A stretch of 64,000 nucleotides of DNA from Gammaproteobacteria bacterium (GCA_018825965.1 JAHKAA010000009.1:54072-118071); one strand, 5' to 3'; positions 43,635 through 53,518 are shown, counted from the stretch's first letter. The notes: a model not told the origin generated them from the letters alone. Numbers and translations are program-made.

Positions 43635-43736
43635 AGTTTTTCCCCGTTGGTTTATGGTGCGCTGGGCTGGTAAAACATGCTCCAGTTCAGCATTACAGCT
43701 TGATGATGCGTTGTTGCAGTTTTGCTGTCTGTGCTA

Positions 43737-44002
43737 TATACCCAAGTAACTTCAAGATGCAGAATTCAGCGGGAGAAAAAAGCGCTTTAGGCAAGGCAGC
43801 TGTTGGAAGCTTTAGTGGTTCTAAAGCGACAACAGTTAACGCGGCATAAAGCGCTTTTAGCCCCGCCCTATGGGAGTCGCTGGGCGATTGCACTGCGGTG
43901 TTAGCCTGTCTCACAAGGTAGTCGACATTGCTTCGCCAAGCTGCCTTGCATTGCAAGCGCCCAGCGGCTCTGAAACTCGCATATTGAGGTCACTTGGGTA
44001 TA
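43737..44002. mobile_element. MITE-like element, copy 2 (266 bp)
   Basis: Same length and ends as the copy at 24892-25157 (TATACCCAAGT at the left, ACTTGGGTATA at the right), and about 95 percent alike by eye. Differences include TCACTTCAATATGC versus TAACTTCAAGATGC at the left end and CCGAAGG versus CTATGGG inside. Flanked by TA-rich bases; a target duplication is not clear. Confidence 0.85.
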
Positions 44003-44131
44003 TACATCATGCTACACCTTTGTTCTGACAGTTTTTTGATCCAGCACAAGCATAGTGAATATAACAAATAATTTACATTGCCGGTGCATTTTGTGTCGTT
44101 TACAGGTACTTTTATTTCAGTGGGCAAAGAC

Positions 44132-44157
44132 CGGGTACTGCAACACTACAGTACCCG
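44132..44157 (-). terminator. Possible terminator of the 925-residue protein gene
   Basis: Nine-base perfect arms CGGGTACTG / CAGTACCCG about a CAACACTA loop, just past the stop. Only a short pyrimidine tract follows on the minus strand. Confidence 0.45.
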
Positions 44158-44164
44158 TTCAGAG

Positions 44165-46942
44165 TTATTTCAGCAGACTATGTTGTAGTGCTTTTGTTGC
44201 TCCCTGTTTTATTTCTAAAACACTAACCTGCAGAGGATCAAGCCGACAGCTGTGGCAAAGTAACAGCGCAAGCGCTGCTATACGCCAACTGATGCGGTCT
44301 TTGTTGAATGCGTCTTTGGTCACAACCCAGCGTGATAATGCTGTGCTCATCTCCTTGCTGATCTGCTGAAGCTGCTCATAACTTAAGCCAGCGGGCCTCT
44401 GAAAACTTTGCCGTACAATGTTCAGTTGTTGCAGATAGTTTTGCCAGCCGTCAGCACCGCGAGCCACTTGCCAGATCAGCCTTTCATAGTCCCGCACCGT
44501 TATGCCACCTGAGTCAGGCCCTATAAAGTTGGGTGCAGTGTTGGACTTCGCCAGTTGGCGCAAAGCTGCAGGGTTTTGTGTCCAGTCGGAGTATTTTTCA
44601 TAACACTTTCCATTTTTCCACCATGGCACTATCAGTTCTGCCACTTCAAACTGAAGAGCGCAGGCGGTTGCAAATACTTGATCCGGGTTTTGATCCGCCA
44701 GACTAAAAAGTTGATCAGTGGACAGCTGCAACGCCAGATTTAACGACACATTACGCCAGCTGTTTTGTTGTCGTGCTGAACCTGTGTCTAACAAAGCCAG
44801 GGCTCTGGAGTTTAATCCCTGGCTGGCTAAACCTGCTGCGACCAGGCTGTTAAAAAACTCTGTGGCATCATCAGCTTTAAGTTTTTCTTCGCTATAGCTG
44901 TAACTTAAGGTCAGGCTACCTTGAGTCCGGGGCGCAGATTGGACATCTATCAGCTCTTCTATGCTGGTTAAGCTGGCCTCCCGTTGCTCACCCAGCCACT
45001 TAAAGCGGGCACTGATATCAGCAGTGCTTTTGGCTGCTACCACATGGCCATGCATATCGACCGCAAATACAGCACCGTAACTGACTAGTTTTTGCCAGCT
45101 TAATTCAAAGCCAAACAAATCAAAGGTTAAGCCAGTGGTCGTGGTCTGATTGAATTGTTGTTTAAACAGGTATTCAACCTGGCTGATGCTGCCCTCAGCA
45201 AGGGCCCCTTTAAGTAATTCCGGTAAGGTTTTAAGCTGCCCTGTCAGGCAGGATTTAAATAAAGCCCGGCTTATGGTGGAGCTTTGACTGACAACAAAAC
45301 TACATAAGGTCTGGCTCTGGTTATTTTGTTGTACCGAGGTCATAAAACTTAACCCCAGCTGGCGTTCGGACGCTTGAGTGATAGCCTCTGCTAAAGCCTG
45401 GCGTTTTTGGCCATACAAAGTTAACCAGTTTTGGCTGCGCTTTAAAACGGCTTGCAAAGGTGCGGGTAAAGCCACCAGATCCTGCAATTTCAGGCCTGCA
45501 GCATCCAGTTTTTTGAACAATTGCGGTTGTTCAATCACCTGCTGTGCCCATTGCTCCAGCTGTTGTTGCAGGTTTTGCCGAACCTCAGTGGTCAGTTTAT
45601 TCAGTTCAGGGGTCAGCAAGGTGCTGAGTTCTTGTTGCAGTTCAGGCTGTGCCGTCAGCGATGTCACCAGCTTGTTGATCAGTTGAGGTGACTCAGCCTG
45701 CCATGGGTCAAAATGTTTGCTCAGCAGATCGGTAATTTGTAGCTGCAGGTAATTTTGCAGCTCTGCATTCACATCTTCTGGTTCAGTTAAATTAAACAGC
45801 AAAGCGCCCAGTTGAACCAGCAGTGGGTTTTCTACTCTACTCAGCCTGGTTTTTACGTTTTCCTGCAACAGCGCATAAGGGTTGGCCAGTTGTTTTAGCT
45901 TCTCCAGTAATGGCTCCGGATCCGGGGTTTCGCTCAGTAATTTTTCGGCCAGCTGTTCAGCACCTGTTATTTTAAGGCTTCCACCTAAAGTTAAACCTGC
46001 TTGTTTTTCGTGTGCCTTGGTTCTGGTTAATTTGACTTCCAGTTCTGTCGCATTGAGTTTGGTCAGGATCAGTTCAAAAGCACCGGACAATAACAAGCTA
46101 CTGCTCAGTGTGGCTGCTACTTTGAGCTGAACGCCAGGAGCATTTGCATCAGATCCTGCTTTAGCAAAAGTGCGGATCAATTGTTGGCCTACACTGAGTT
46201 CAGTTGTTGCTTCTACGCTGCCTGCCAGCGCCAGGCTAATCCTCTGCGGTGCATAAGGCTCGTTCAACTGCTGCAGCGCTGAATCCAGATCTGCCCATTT
46301 GGGCAGAGCGCTGATAGCCTTAGGCAGCACCTGAATTAAATCCTCCTGCTCAGGTGCGGCAAAAAACAGATCATAACTGGCTTTTTGCTCACTTTTTGCG
46401 CTGATGCCCCAACTGCCATTAGCAAGTGGCACTGTGCCTGTACCAAAGTTTGTGCTGAGCTCTCCATCCAGCCCCAGCCTGACCAAGGCCTGACTAAGGC
46501 GGATCTCTAACTGATGATCAGTGGCCGCATCTGCTTTGTTGTACACATCAAGTTCAGCCTGCACTCTGGCCTGGCCACTCAAGCTTAAAGGTACTGCAGC
46601 TGCCTCTGTTTCAAGTGCTGTCTCTTTTGTCAGCAGTTCAGTGTGGTATTCCCATTCTGGTGTGAAATCTTTCAGAGGTTTAGAGAAATCCAGCAGCAAG
46701 TTCAGTAGTTTGTTTTCGTCTTGTGCGGCTAATTGCTGGCTGAGTAGCTGGTAGTTATTGTCGTATTCAGTCAGGTAAGCAGGCCAGTTGTTTGTTGCTG
46801 CGTAACTGATCAAATGCCTTAATGCGGTTAAAGTGGAGTGGTCAGGATGTTGCTGCTTTTCAGCTTGGATCACATCATCCAGTGTCAGGGCAAAAAACAG
46901 CCATTCTTTGGCTTGATCCATAGTGGACAGGGTTTGCGGCAT
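44165..46942 (-). CDS. Large protein of unknown function (925 residues)
   Basis: I do not recognise this protein. It has no signal peptide or membrane segment. The first ~120 residues are helical (MDQAKEWLFFALTLDDVIQAE). Residues ~120-330 have repeated beta-strand-like segments (SLSGQARVQAELDVY, LSLALAGSVEATTELSVGQQL), a helical leucine/glutamine-rich stretch follows to ~530 (LQQQLEQWAQQVIEQP), then further beta-rich parts and a C-terminal helical region. Such a build suggests a large scaffold or surface protein. AGGAGA lies six bases before the ATG at 46942. It is divergent from a patatin gene, with a shared 188-base promoter region. Confidence 0.8.
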   Translation of the reverse strand: MPQTLSTMDQAKEWLFFALTLDDVIQAEKQQHPDHSTLTALRHLISYAATNNWPAYLTEYDNNYQLLSQQLAAQDENKLLNLLLDFSKPLKDFTPEWEYHTELLTKETALETEAAAVPLSLSGQARVQAELDVYNKADAATDHQLEIRLSQALVRLGLDGELSTNFGTGTVPLANGSWGISAKSEQKASYDLFFAAPEQEDLIQVLPKAISALPKWADLDSALQQLNEPYAPQRISLALAGSVEATTELSVGQQLIRTFAKAGSDANAPGVQLKVAATLSSSLLLSGAFELILTKLNATELEVKLTRTKAHEKQAGLTLGGSLKITGAEQLAEKLLSETPDPEPLLEKLKQLANPYALLQENVKTRLSRVENPLLVQLGALLFNLTEPEDVNAELQNYLQLQITDLLSKHFDPWQAESPQLINKLVTSLTAQPELQQELSTLLTPELNKLTTEVRQNLQQQLEQWAQQVIEQPQLFKKLDAAGLKLQDLVALPAPLQAVLKRSQNWLTLYGQKRQALAEAITQASERQLGLSFMTSVQQNNQSQTLCSFVVSQSSTISRALFKSCLTGQLKTLPELLKGALAEGSISQVEYLFKQQFNQTTTTGLTFDLFGFELSWQKLVSYGAVFAVDMHGHVVAAKSTADISARFKWLGEQREASLTSIEELIDVQSAPRTQGSLTLSYSYSEEKLKADDATEFFNSLVAAGLASQGLNSRALALLDTGSARQQNSWRNVSLNLALQLSTDQLFSLADQNPDQVFATACALQFEVAELIVPWWKNGKCYEKYSDWTQNPAALRQLAKSNTAPNFIGPDSGGITVRDYERLIWQVARGADGWQNYLQQLNIVRQSFQRPAGLSYEQLQQISKEMSTALSRWVVTKDAFNKDRISWRIAALALLLCHSCRLDPLQVSVLEIKQGATKALQHSLLK

Positions 46943-47130
46943 GAGTATTCTCCTTTTGTCATGTGATCCCCCCACATCTTGTGTACAACAGAGGGCAGCG
47001 TAAAAGCTGGGTTTAGTGTGTGGTGTTTTTGGGTATTGTCAAGTCAGGGGCAATAAAGCCGGATAACTTTTGCTTAATTTAAAAAGCCTGCTTTACTCAT
47101 GTTGTCAAAATGAAGACAAGGAACAAGGTC

Positions 47131-49041
47131 ATGCCCGATCCACTTGATATTCCCGACATTCAAACCACAGAAACTGAAGCTGTTTTCCATCTCGGACTCA
47201 CCATGGCCGGAGCCATTTCTGCTGGCGCTTATACGGCAGGCGTATTTGATTGTCTGATCGCTGCTCTGGAGTTGTGGCAACAAAAAGCCGGGCAAGCCAA
47301 TGTGCCCAAACACAAAGTGGTTATTTCAGTGATGTCGGGGGCTTCGGCTGGCAGCATAGTAGGGGCAGTCGGGGTGGCTGCAGCTGCAGACAGTAAAGCC
47401 GGGTTACAGCATGAGCAAGTGCCGCAGGTTGGACAGGTCAGTTACACCTTACCCATGTTGTATCAGGCCTGGGTTCGTTTGCCGGCATTTTTATCAGAAA
47501 CGCAGCAGGCTTTATTGGGCCTTGATGATTTAATGGCTAAGGCTCCTTTGGTGTCAGTTCTGAATTCGGCTGCACTGCCCGGTATTGTTGAGCAATGTTT
47601 TGCCAATTATCAAAAAACGGCTGAGCTGAAAGCTTATTTCAGTACTTCGCTGCATTTGTTTTTTACCCACTCTAATTTGCGTGGTGTGGGTTATTCGGTA
47701 CCTTTTGCCACAGAAGGTCGACTCAAAACGGGTTATGCCATGACCAATCATGCCGACCGCACACATTTTGTAGTCACCGATCTGGGGTCTGCTGATGTGA
47801 CTAGTGCATGGGCTGATGCTGACCCTGCCATTTTAATGCAATTGCAGGGCTTACAGACTGAAAAAATAACGGCCAAAGATATCCTTGATCCCAGTCAGGA
47901 CTACAACACCGGACCCTGGGCCAAATACGCCGGTGCGGCTTTGGCATCCGGCTCTTTTCCTGCAGCCCTGGCTGCCCGTTATGTCAGCGTCAATACCTTA
48001 GGCCATTATGTAGCCCGACAGTGGCCTTTGCAGTTTCCCGATTCGTACAGAGCGAAGTATAACTTTCGTTTATTGCCACGGCTGTCATCACAAGTGATCA
48101 GCCCGGAAAAACTGACAGAGCTTTTTACTGAAAAAGATACCAGGGTTCTGATGGCCGATCCGGTTGCTGCTGTCACTTTGCCTTACACAGCGGTAGACGG
48201 TGGTATGTTTAATAATGAACCTTTTGAATTAACCCGCTTTAGTTTGATGAAAAATCCGCCAAAGCCAAACCCAAGAGATGAAAAGTTTGCCGCTTTAGTC
48301 GACAGGGCCGTCGTGATGATTGACCCTTTCCCGCCGCAGCATGCACAAGAAGCGAAAGAGACGGCTGATGGCGCGTCCACTGAGCCTTTTGCTGATGCTT
48401 TGCTGCTGAAGGTTATAAAGGCGTTAATCCCTGCTTTTCTGAATCAATCCAGATGTAAATTTGATGAACTGGTGGCCGCTTATGACGAGCAGGTGTATAG
48501 CCGTTATCTGATTTCTCCTTCGCGGAAAAATGCCGCTGAGCAAGCGGAAGAGCATGCTTTGGCGTCAGGTTTAGTGGGCGGTTTTGGTGGCTTTTTAGCA
48601 GAAGCTTTTCGTGCTCATGATTATCAGTTGGGACGGCGGAATTGTTATCACTTTTTAAAACATCACTTTAGTTTACCTGCAGATTATGAGGTGGTTCGTA
48701 AAGGGTACGCTCAATGTGGCGGAGAGGGGTTTTACACTGATCTAACCGAAAAAGAACTGCAGATTATCCCCATCTTTAGTGACTTTCCTGAACCCAGGCA
48801 GCCGGACTGGCCTTTAGCTGGAGCAACTGAACTCAATGCGCTGGTGGATGCTGCGGCAAAAAGAGCTGATTTGCTGGTGCCCGCTTTAATAAAGGAGTCA
48901 GAACCCAAATTTTTCATCAAGCTGGCCGCTACACTCGTTTGGAAATTATGGGGAAAAAAGGAGTTAAAAACAGCTCTGTATAAGCTGCTGGAAACCGATC
49001 TGAAAAAGAGAAAGCAGTGGAGATCGTCTTCATCAGGTTGA
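47131..49041 (+). CDS. Patatin-like phospholipase
   Basis: 636 residues. Patatin catalytic dyad: the nucleophile S72 in MSGASAGSIVG (GxSxG) and D356 in YTAVDGGMFNNEPFEL. The oxyanion loop is GLTMAGAISAGAYTAGV, a variant of the usual GGGxRG. Patatins hydrolyse acyl esters of membrane lipids; the long insertion and C-terminal half (to DLKKRKQWRS) are unassigned. No signal peptide. The ATG at 47131 is preferred over 47110 because AAGGAACA precedes it. Divergent from the 925-residue protein, which may be its partner. Confidence 0.87.
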   Translation: MPDPLDIPDIQTTETEAVFHLGLTMAGAISAGAYTAGVFDCLIAALELWQQKAGQANVPKHKVVISVMSGASAGSIVGAVGVAAAADSKAGLQHEQVPQVGQVSYTLPMLYQAWVRLPAFLSETQQALLGLDDLMAKAPLVSVLNSAALPGIVEQCFANYQKTAELKAYFSTSLHLFFTHSNLRGVGYSVPFATEGRLKTGYAMTNHADRTHFVVTDLGSADVTSAWADADPAILMQLQGLQTEKITAKDILDPSQDYNTGPWAKYAGAALASGSFPAALAARYVSVNTLGHYVARQWPLQFPDSYRAKYNFRLLPRLSSQVISPEKLTELFTEKDTRVLMADPVAAVTLPYTAVDGGMFNNEPFELTRFSLMKNPPKPNPRDEKFAALVDRAVVMIDPFPPQHAQEAKETADGASTEPFADALLLKVIKALIPAFLNQSRCKFDELVAAYDEQVYSRYLISPSRKNAAEQAEEHALASGLVGGFGGFLAEAFRAHDYQLGRRNCYHFLKHHFSLPADYEVVRKGYAQCGGEGFYTDLTEKELQIIPIFSDFPEPRQPDWPLAGATELNALVDAAAKRADLLVPALIKESEPKFFIKLAATLVWKLWGKKELKTALYKLLETDLKKRKQWRSSSSG

Positions 49042-49119
49042 TTAGCAAAAGCTTTGACGCCCTTTTCACTTTTGTTTTGTCAGGCTATTGAAAATGCTAT
49101 GACAACGGAGTAACAAAAG

Positions 49120-50256
49120 ATGAAATCAACTTTATGTAAAAAGGCAGGGCTTTGGCTGCTGGCTGTTATGTCGCTATTGAGTGCTGGTGTCTGTAGTGGT
49201 GCTGCTCAGGCTGAAGAGCCTTTGCAGAAACCTAAAGTGTTATTAGTAGGCAGCAGCTATGGCGTGGCCGATGACCCGAAAAAGCCAGGGTTGGAGTTTG
49301 ATGAATATGCCATGGCTTATCAGTTGCTCAGCCCACAAGTGCAGCTTGAACTGGCCAGCCCCAAAGGCGGCAAAGTGGAAGTAGGTCAATACAACAAAAC
49401 TAAAGTTTATAACACCGCAGTACTTGCTGACCCAACTGCTATGCAGTGGTTAGCTGGCAGTAAAAAAATAACTGAAGTTAAAGCGCAGGATTATCAGGCT
49501 GTGCTGGTGCTGGGGGGCAAAGGCGCTATGTTTGATTTAGCCGATCATCAGCCTTTACAGCAATTACTGGCGGATATGGCGGAGCAGCAGAAGGTGATAG
49601 CTGCTGTGTGTCATGGCCCTGCGGCTTTAATTCATGTGAAAAACAAAGATGGTTCGCTGTTGCTGCAAGGCAAAAAAGTAGCGGGTTTCAGCAATCAGGA
49701 AGAAAGCATGTTTGCCAAAGAAATGCTGCCGCTTTATCCGTTTTTGTTGCAGGATGGCTTAACCAAAGCCGGAGCTTTATATCAACAAGCTGGCCCTATG
49801 CTGCCGTTCACTGTGCAGGATGGCACACTGATCACTGGTCAGAATCCCTACTCAACTCCGGCTCTGATTGATGCGATATTAACTCAGTTAGCATTGAAAA
49901 CGACACAGCGTCAGGCTTATCCGGACGAACGTGCTGTTCGTTTAATTCAGCAGTTTTTAGCAGGTCAGCCTGTGCCACAACCACTGGATGAAAAGCGGGT
50001 AGATATTCCGTTGATGGCGGCTTGGGGTTATTACTCTCTGCAATTTGCCAAAGACGGATCAGAGCGTCAGCAAGCGGTGCAAGTGATGGAGATGGTCAGT
50101 GACAGCTTTACCGATCCGCAGTTCTTAATGGTATTGGCGCAAGGCCAGTTGCAACTGGGCAATACAAGTCGGGCTGTTGAACTGGCAAAAGCTGTGTTAA
50201 AACAACAACCAGACTCCAAAGCAGCAGAAGAGTTGCTGATCAAAACGAAGGGATAA
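49120..50256 (+). CDS. Exported DJ-1/PfpI-family protein with TPR-like C-terminus
   Basis: 378 residues with signal peptide ending AQA. The DJ-1/PfpI domain (~35-270) has LVLGGKGAMFDLAD and the nucleophile elbow AVCHGPAAL with C164. A short region of TPR-like helices follows (QFLMVLAQGQLQLGNTSRAVELAKAVLKQQP). Relatives are chaperone-like or glyoxalase-like; exported members with a TPR tail are less usual. A response regulator starts 1 base after the stop, so it heads a three-gene operon with a two-component system. Confidence 0.85.
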   Translation: MKSTLCKKAGLWLLAVMSLLSAGVCSGAAQAEEPLQKPKVLLVGSSYGVADDPKKPGLEFDEYAMAYQLLSPQVQLELASPKGGKVEVGQYNKTKVYNTAVLADPTAMQWLAGSKKITEVKAQDYQAVLVLGGKGAMFDLADHQPLQQLLADMAEQQKVIAAVCHGPAALIHVKNKDGSLLLQGKKVAGFSNQEESMFAKEMLPLYPFLLQDGLTKAGALYQQAGPMLPFTVQDGTLITGQNPYSTPALIDAILTQLALKTTQRQAYPDERAVRLIQQFLAGQPVPQPLDEKRVDIPLMAAWGYYSLQFAKDGSERQQAVQVMEMVSDSFTDPQFLMVLAQGQLQLGNTSRAVELAKAVLKQQPDSKAAEELLIKTKG

Positions 50257-50257
50257 G

Positions 50258-50971
50258 TTGAAAAACCAAACTCAGCCCGGCCTGCGTATTCTGCTGGTGG
50301 AAGATCAGCAGGCGCTGGCCTGCAATATTATCGATTATCTGACTTCTGCCGGGCACCAGCTGGATTATGCGGCCACTGGCGCTTTGGCCTTGCAGCTGGC
50401 GAAACAGCATAGCTACGATTTAGTGCTGCTGGATCTGATGTTGCCGGATATGGATGGCAGACAGCTGTGTGTGCAGTTACGGCAGTTGTGGCTGAAAGCC
50501 GTACCCGTACTGATGCTGACCGCTTTGGATAGTCTGGATGATAAGTTACAGGGTTTTGCTGCTGGTGCTGATGATTACCTGACCAAACCTTTTGAGCTGG
50601 CCGAATTGGCGGTGCGTTGTTTGGCTTTAAGCCGTCGTCATTTATTGAGTCTCGACCCGCTATTACAGCTGGGGCCTTTAGTGATAGACAGATCGCAACA
50701 ACAAGCCAGCCGGGCAGGTAAGCCGCTGGATTTGCATCCGCTGGGTTACCGTATTTTAGTGGTGCTGGCTGAAGCTTATCCGGCTTTGGTCAGCCGCTCT
50801 GATTTAAGTTATCAGCTATGGGGCGATGAGCCGCCGGATTCTGATGCTTTGCGGGCTCATATCTACCTACTGCGTCAGCAATTGGATAAACCTTTTGCGG
50901 ACAGTATGTTGCATACAGTCTACGGCATAGGTTTTAAGCTGGTGTTGCCGCAGGAGCAAGCTGATGCATAA
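50258..50971 (+). CDS. OmpR-family response regulator
   Basis: 237 residues. Receiver domain with D16, phospho-acceptor D59 (DLVLLDLMLPD), T88 and K110 (DDYLTKPFE), then an OmpR-type winged helix (LHPLGYRILVVLAE, RAHIYLLRQQLDKPF, YGIGFKL). It begins at a TTG (50258) with AAGGGAT well placed; no better start exists. The stop overlaps the next gene's ATG by 8 bases. Confidence 0.9.
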   Translation: MKNQTQPGLRILLVEDQQALACNIIDYLTSAGHQLDYAATGALALQLAKQHSYDLVLLDLMLPDMDGRQLCVQLRQLWLKAVPVLMLTALDSLDDKLQGFAAGADDYLTKPFELAELAVRCLALSRRHLLSLDPLLQLGPLVIDRSQQQASRAGKPLDLHPLGYRILVVLAEAYPALVSRSDLSYQLWGDEPPDSDALRAHIYLLRQQLDKPFADSMLHTVYGIGFKLVLPQEQADA

Positions 50972-52226
50972 ACCTGCCCGCAGTTTAGGCCAACGTATTA
51001 TTTGGGCTTTTGTGATCCTGGCGCTGCTTTGTGCCTCTTTATTCAGCTTTTTTAACGTAATTTTTGTATATACGGTGGAAGACCAGTTTTTTCGTCATCA
51101 GTTAATGGACGAACAAAAACGCCAACTGCAACAGCAGCAGTTGTCAGCACCACAATCTCCGGCTATTCAGATTTACCTTCAGACTAAAGATTTACCGGCA
51201 GACCTGCAGCTGGTACTTGAACCCGCCACTCAACGCACTGAATACAGTGGTTTGGATGGTCGGCATTATCACCTCCGTCGTTTTGTTCATCCAGCAGCCA
51301 AAGAGCCGGTCTGGCTGGTGGCGGAAGTCAGTCAGCAACTGGTAGTGCGGCCTATTCGTGATGAAATGTTTTTATTTTACGGCATTAGTACTTTATGCAT
51401 GTTACTGCTGGCCGCTGCTTTAGGCTTTGCTTTGGCGCGCCGGGCTACCCGGCCTTTAACTCAACTGGCAGAGCTGGTGCAAAACGATCGGTTTAGTCCG
51501 GGTTTTGCAAAAGCATTTCCAAATAATGAAATAGGCGTGTTGGCAGAAGCTTTAGAGCAAAACTGGCAAAGAGTGCAGGCCTTTATTGCTCGGGAACAAG
51601 CCTTTAGCCGCGATGCCAGCCACGAATTGCGTACCCCATTGGCGGTGATCCAAAGCAGTTGTGAGTTGCTATTGGCGCAAGGATCAACACAAGCATGGTC
51701 AGCAGAGCAGCAACAACGCTTAGAACAAATTCAGCACAGCAGCAGGCAAATGAACCAACTGATCAGCACCTTGCTTGCTGTGTCACGCGAGCAGCATCTG
51801 GGGCAAAAGGAAAACATCAGGCTGGCAGCTTTGCTGGAGCAACTGGTACTGAATTTATCGCCTTTGCTGGACGGTAAAAGCATAGAACCGGAGCTGCAGG
51901 TGGCACCTGATTTGCAATTGCAGCTCAACCCGGTATTGCTGCAAATGGTGCTGACGAATTTATTACAAAATGCCTTTTTACATAGTGCCCCTGGTACTGT
52001 GCATATCAGCGCCGACTCCCTGGGTTTGCTGATCAGTAACCCCTTGCAAGCCGAAGAAGCACCCACTGAGTTAACCGCCTTATTTGCCAAAGGCCGGCAA
52101 AGTACTGGTTATGGCCTGGGGCTTGGCATAGTGCAGCGGCTCTGTCAGCAAACCGGGTTAGAGCTTCAGCTAAACCGCTCAGAGCAACAACTGATCGTCA
52201 GGCTGATCTGGCCTGGCTCAACCTAA
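50964..52226 (+). CDS. Sensor histidine kinase (HisKA type)
   Basis: 420 residues. Two membrane segments (IIWAFVILALLCASLFSFF and ISTLCMLLLAAALGFALA) enclose a ~110-residue periplasmic sensor. A HAMP-like linker, then the H-box SRDASHELRTPLAVIQS with the histidine at 220, and the ATPase motifs NLLQNAFLHS and GYGLGLGIVQRL. Probably phosphorylates the upstream regulator; the exported DJ-1/PfpI protein at the head of the operon may modify or reflect the signal. Its last 9 bases overlap the convergent DUF3224 gene. Confidence 0.92.
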   Translation: MHKPARSLGQRIIWAFVILALLCASLFSFFNVIFVYTVEDQFFRHQLMDEQKRQLQQQQLSAPQSPAIQIYLQTKDLPADLQLVLEPATQRTEYSGLDGRHYHLRRFVHPAAKEPVWLVAEVSQQLVVRPIRDEMFLFYGISTLCMLLLAAALGFALARRATRPLTQLAELVQNDRFSPGFAKAFPNNEIGVLAEALEQNWQRVQAFIAREQAFSRDASHELRTPLAVIQSSCELLLAQGSTQAWSAEQQQRLEQIQHSSRQMNQLISTLLAVSREQHLGQKENIRLAALLEQLVLNLSPLLDGKSIEPELQVAPDLQLQLNPVLLQMVLTNLLQNAFLHSAPGTVHISADSLGLLISNPLQAEEAPTELTALFAKGRQSTGYGLGLGIVQRLCQQTGLELQLNRSEQQLIVRLIWPGST

Positions 52227-52607
52227 CCCTGAAGAGCCTATGATGTAATTCGCTTGACCGGCTTCGCCTGAGGTAAAACCCCCGGTAACACCCAGCAACT
52301 CAGCATGGGTAAGGCTACTGACAATTACAAACTGGCTTTTTGCCACCCCCTTCTCAAAAGACCCATGGTGTTTCAGGGTTAATGTACAGGGCCTATCGCC
52401 AATAGTGCCGCTAATAAATTCAAAACCATTAAAGCAGGCATCTCCGTTGCTTTCGTAGTTCAGTTGATAGTGCACTTCACTGCTGCCTGTGATCTCGCCG
52501 CTATAGCTTTGGCTTACCAGCGCTTTGCTCAGTTTTGCGCCATGATCAAAAGATTGGGTGACTGATTCTTGCCAGTTAGTAATTTGGAATATGCCTTTAA
52601 GTTGCAT
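52218..52607 (-). CDS. DUF3224 family protein
   Basis: 129 residues forming a single beta-barrel-like domain (GEITGSSEVHYQLNY, GDRPCTLTLKHHGSFEKGVAKSQFVIV). Matches DUF3224, of unknown function, with the typical ending ANYIIGSSGLG. Convergent with the histidine kinase gene. Confidence 0.82.
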   Translation of the reverse strand: MQLKGIFQITNWQESVTQSFDHGAKLSKALVSQSYSGEITGSSEVHYQLNYESNGDACFNGFEFISGTIGDRPCTLTLKHHGSFEKGVAKSQFVIVSSLTHAELLGVTGGFTSGEAGQANYIIGSSGLG

Positions 52608-52717
52608 CAGTTAGTATTCCTGTTGTGCTGAAAAGTACAGATTAAACAGTATCATGGGGTTGAACTGGGGTATTGTAAAAACACGTCATTCAGACAGTTT
52701 CCTTGTAGGGCTAAACT

Positions 52718-53518
52718 TTGCAAAGCAACCACAACAAAATCTCCGGAGTGTTGCATCAACGCCAAAGCGCTGAGTTGTATCAGCTACGCCGGTACTTTCC
52801 CGATCCGGCACTTGCGGAATTAATTGAGCAATTTTGGCTGGTGGATTGGGACTTGCGTGGTCAGGCTGCTCATATCCAACAAAACTTACCCGATCCTAAT
52901 TTCCACCTGTTTGTCAGCAACGGCAAGGTCACTATGCCTGGGCCTGTCAGCAAAAGTTATAGCTATGAAATGCAGGGCAAAGGGCAAATTATTGGCGTTA
53001 AATTTGCGTTGGGCGCATTAGCAGAAAAACTGAATCTCAAGCCTGCCGACTTTATTGATCGACAAATTGATGTACAGCAGATTTTTAATCTGGATACCAG
53101 CAGGCTGCTGTCTGAGTTGTCTGCGGCAAACTCAGATCAACAAATAGTGGCCATACTTCAATCCTGCTTTTTGCCCTTTGCTATTCGGCCTTCTTTGCAA
53201 CGAACAAGAGTACGGCAACTGGTGGAGCTGATTAAACAGCACTCAGACATCACCAGAGTTGAGTTGTTGTCTGAGCGCAGCGAAATTTCAGTGCGGGCCA
53301 TTCAGCGATGTTTTCTGCGGTATTTGGGCATCAACCCCAAATGGCTGATCCGGAAATACCGGCTACATCAGGCGTTAGAGCTATTGGAGCAACAATCTGT
53401 AGCGGTTGCCGATCTGGTGGGATCTTTAGGTTATACCGACCAGTCGCATTTGATCCGGGACTTTAAAGAATTTTTGGGCCTGACTCCAGCAGCCTATAGC
53501 CTTCATCCTGAAGGCTGA
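52718..53518 (+). CDS. AraC family transcriptional regulator
   Basis: 266 residues. An N-terminal domain of the DUF6597 kind (YFPDPALAELIEQFWLVDW, QNLPDPNFHLFVSNGK) and two C-terminal helix-turn-helix units (SERSEISVRAIQRCFLRYLGINP, VADLVGSLGYTDQSHLIRDFKEFLGLTPAAY). The start is a TTG at 52718 with AGGG upstream. It is divergent from the DUF3224 gene, which may be its target. Confidence 0.87.
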   Translation: MQSNHNKISGVLHQRQSAELYQLRRYFPDPALAELIEQFWLVDWDLRGQAAHIQQNLPDPNFHLFVSNGKVTMPGPVSKSYSYEMQGKGQIIGVKFALGALAEKLNLKPADFIDRQIDVQQIFNLDTSRLLSELSAANSDQQIVAILQSCFLPFAIRPSLQRTRVRQLVELIKQHSDITRVELLSERSEISVRAIQRCFLRYLGINPKWLIRKYRLHQALELLEQQSVAVADLVGSLGYTDQSHLIRDFKEFLGLTPAAYSLHPEG

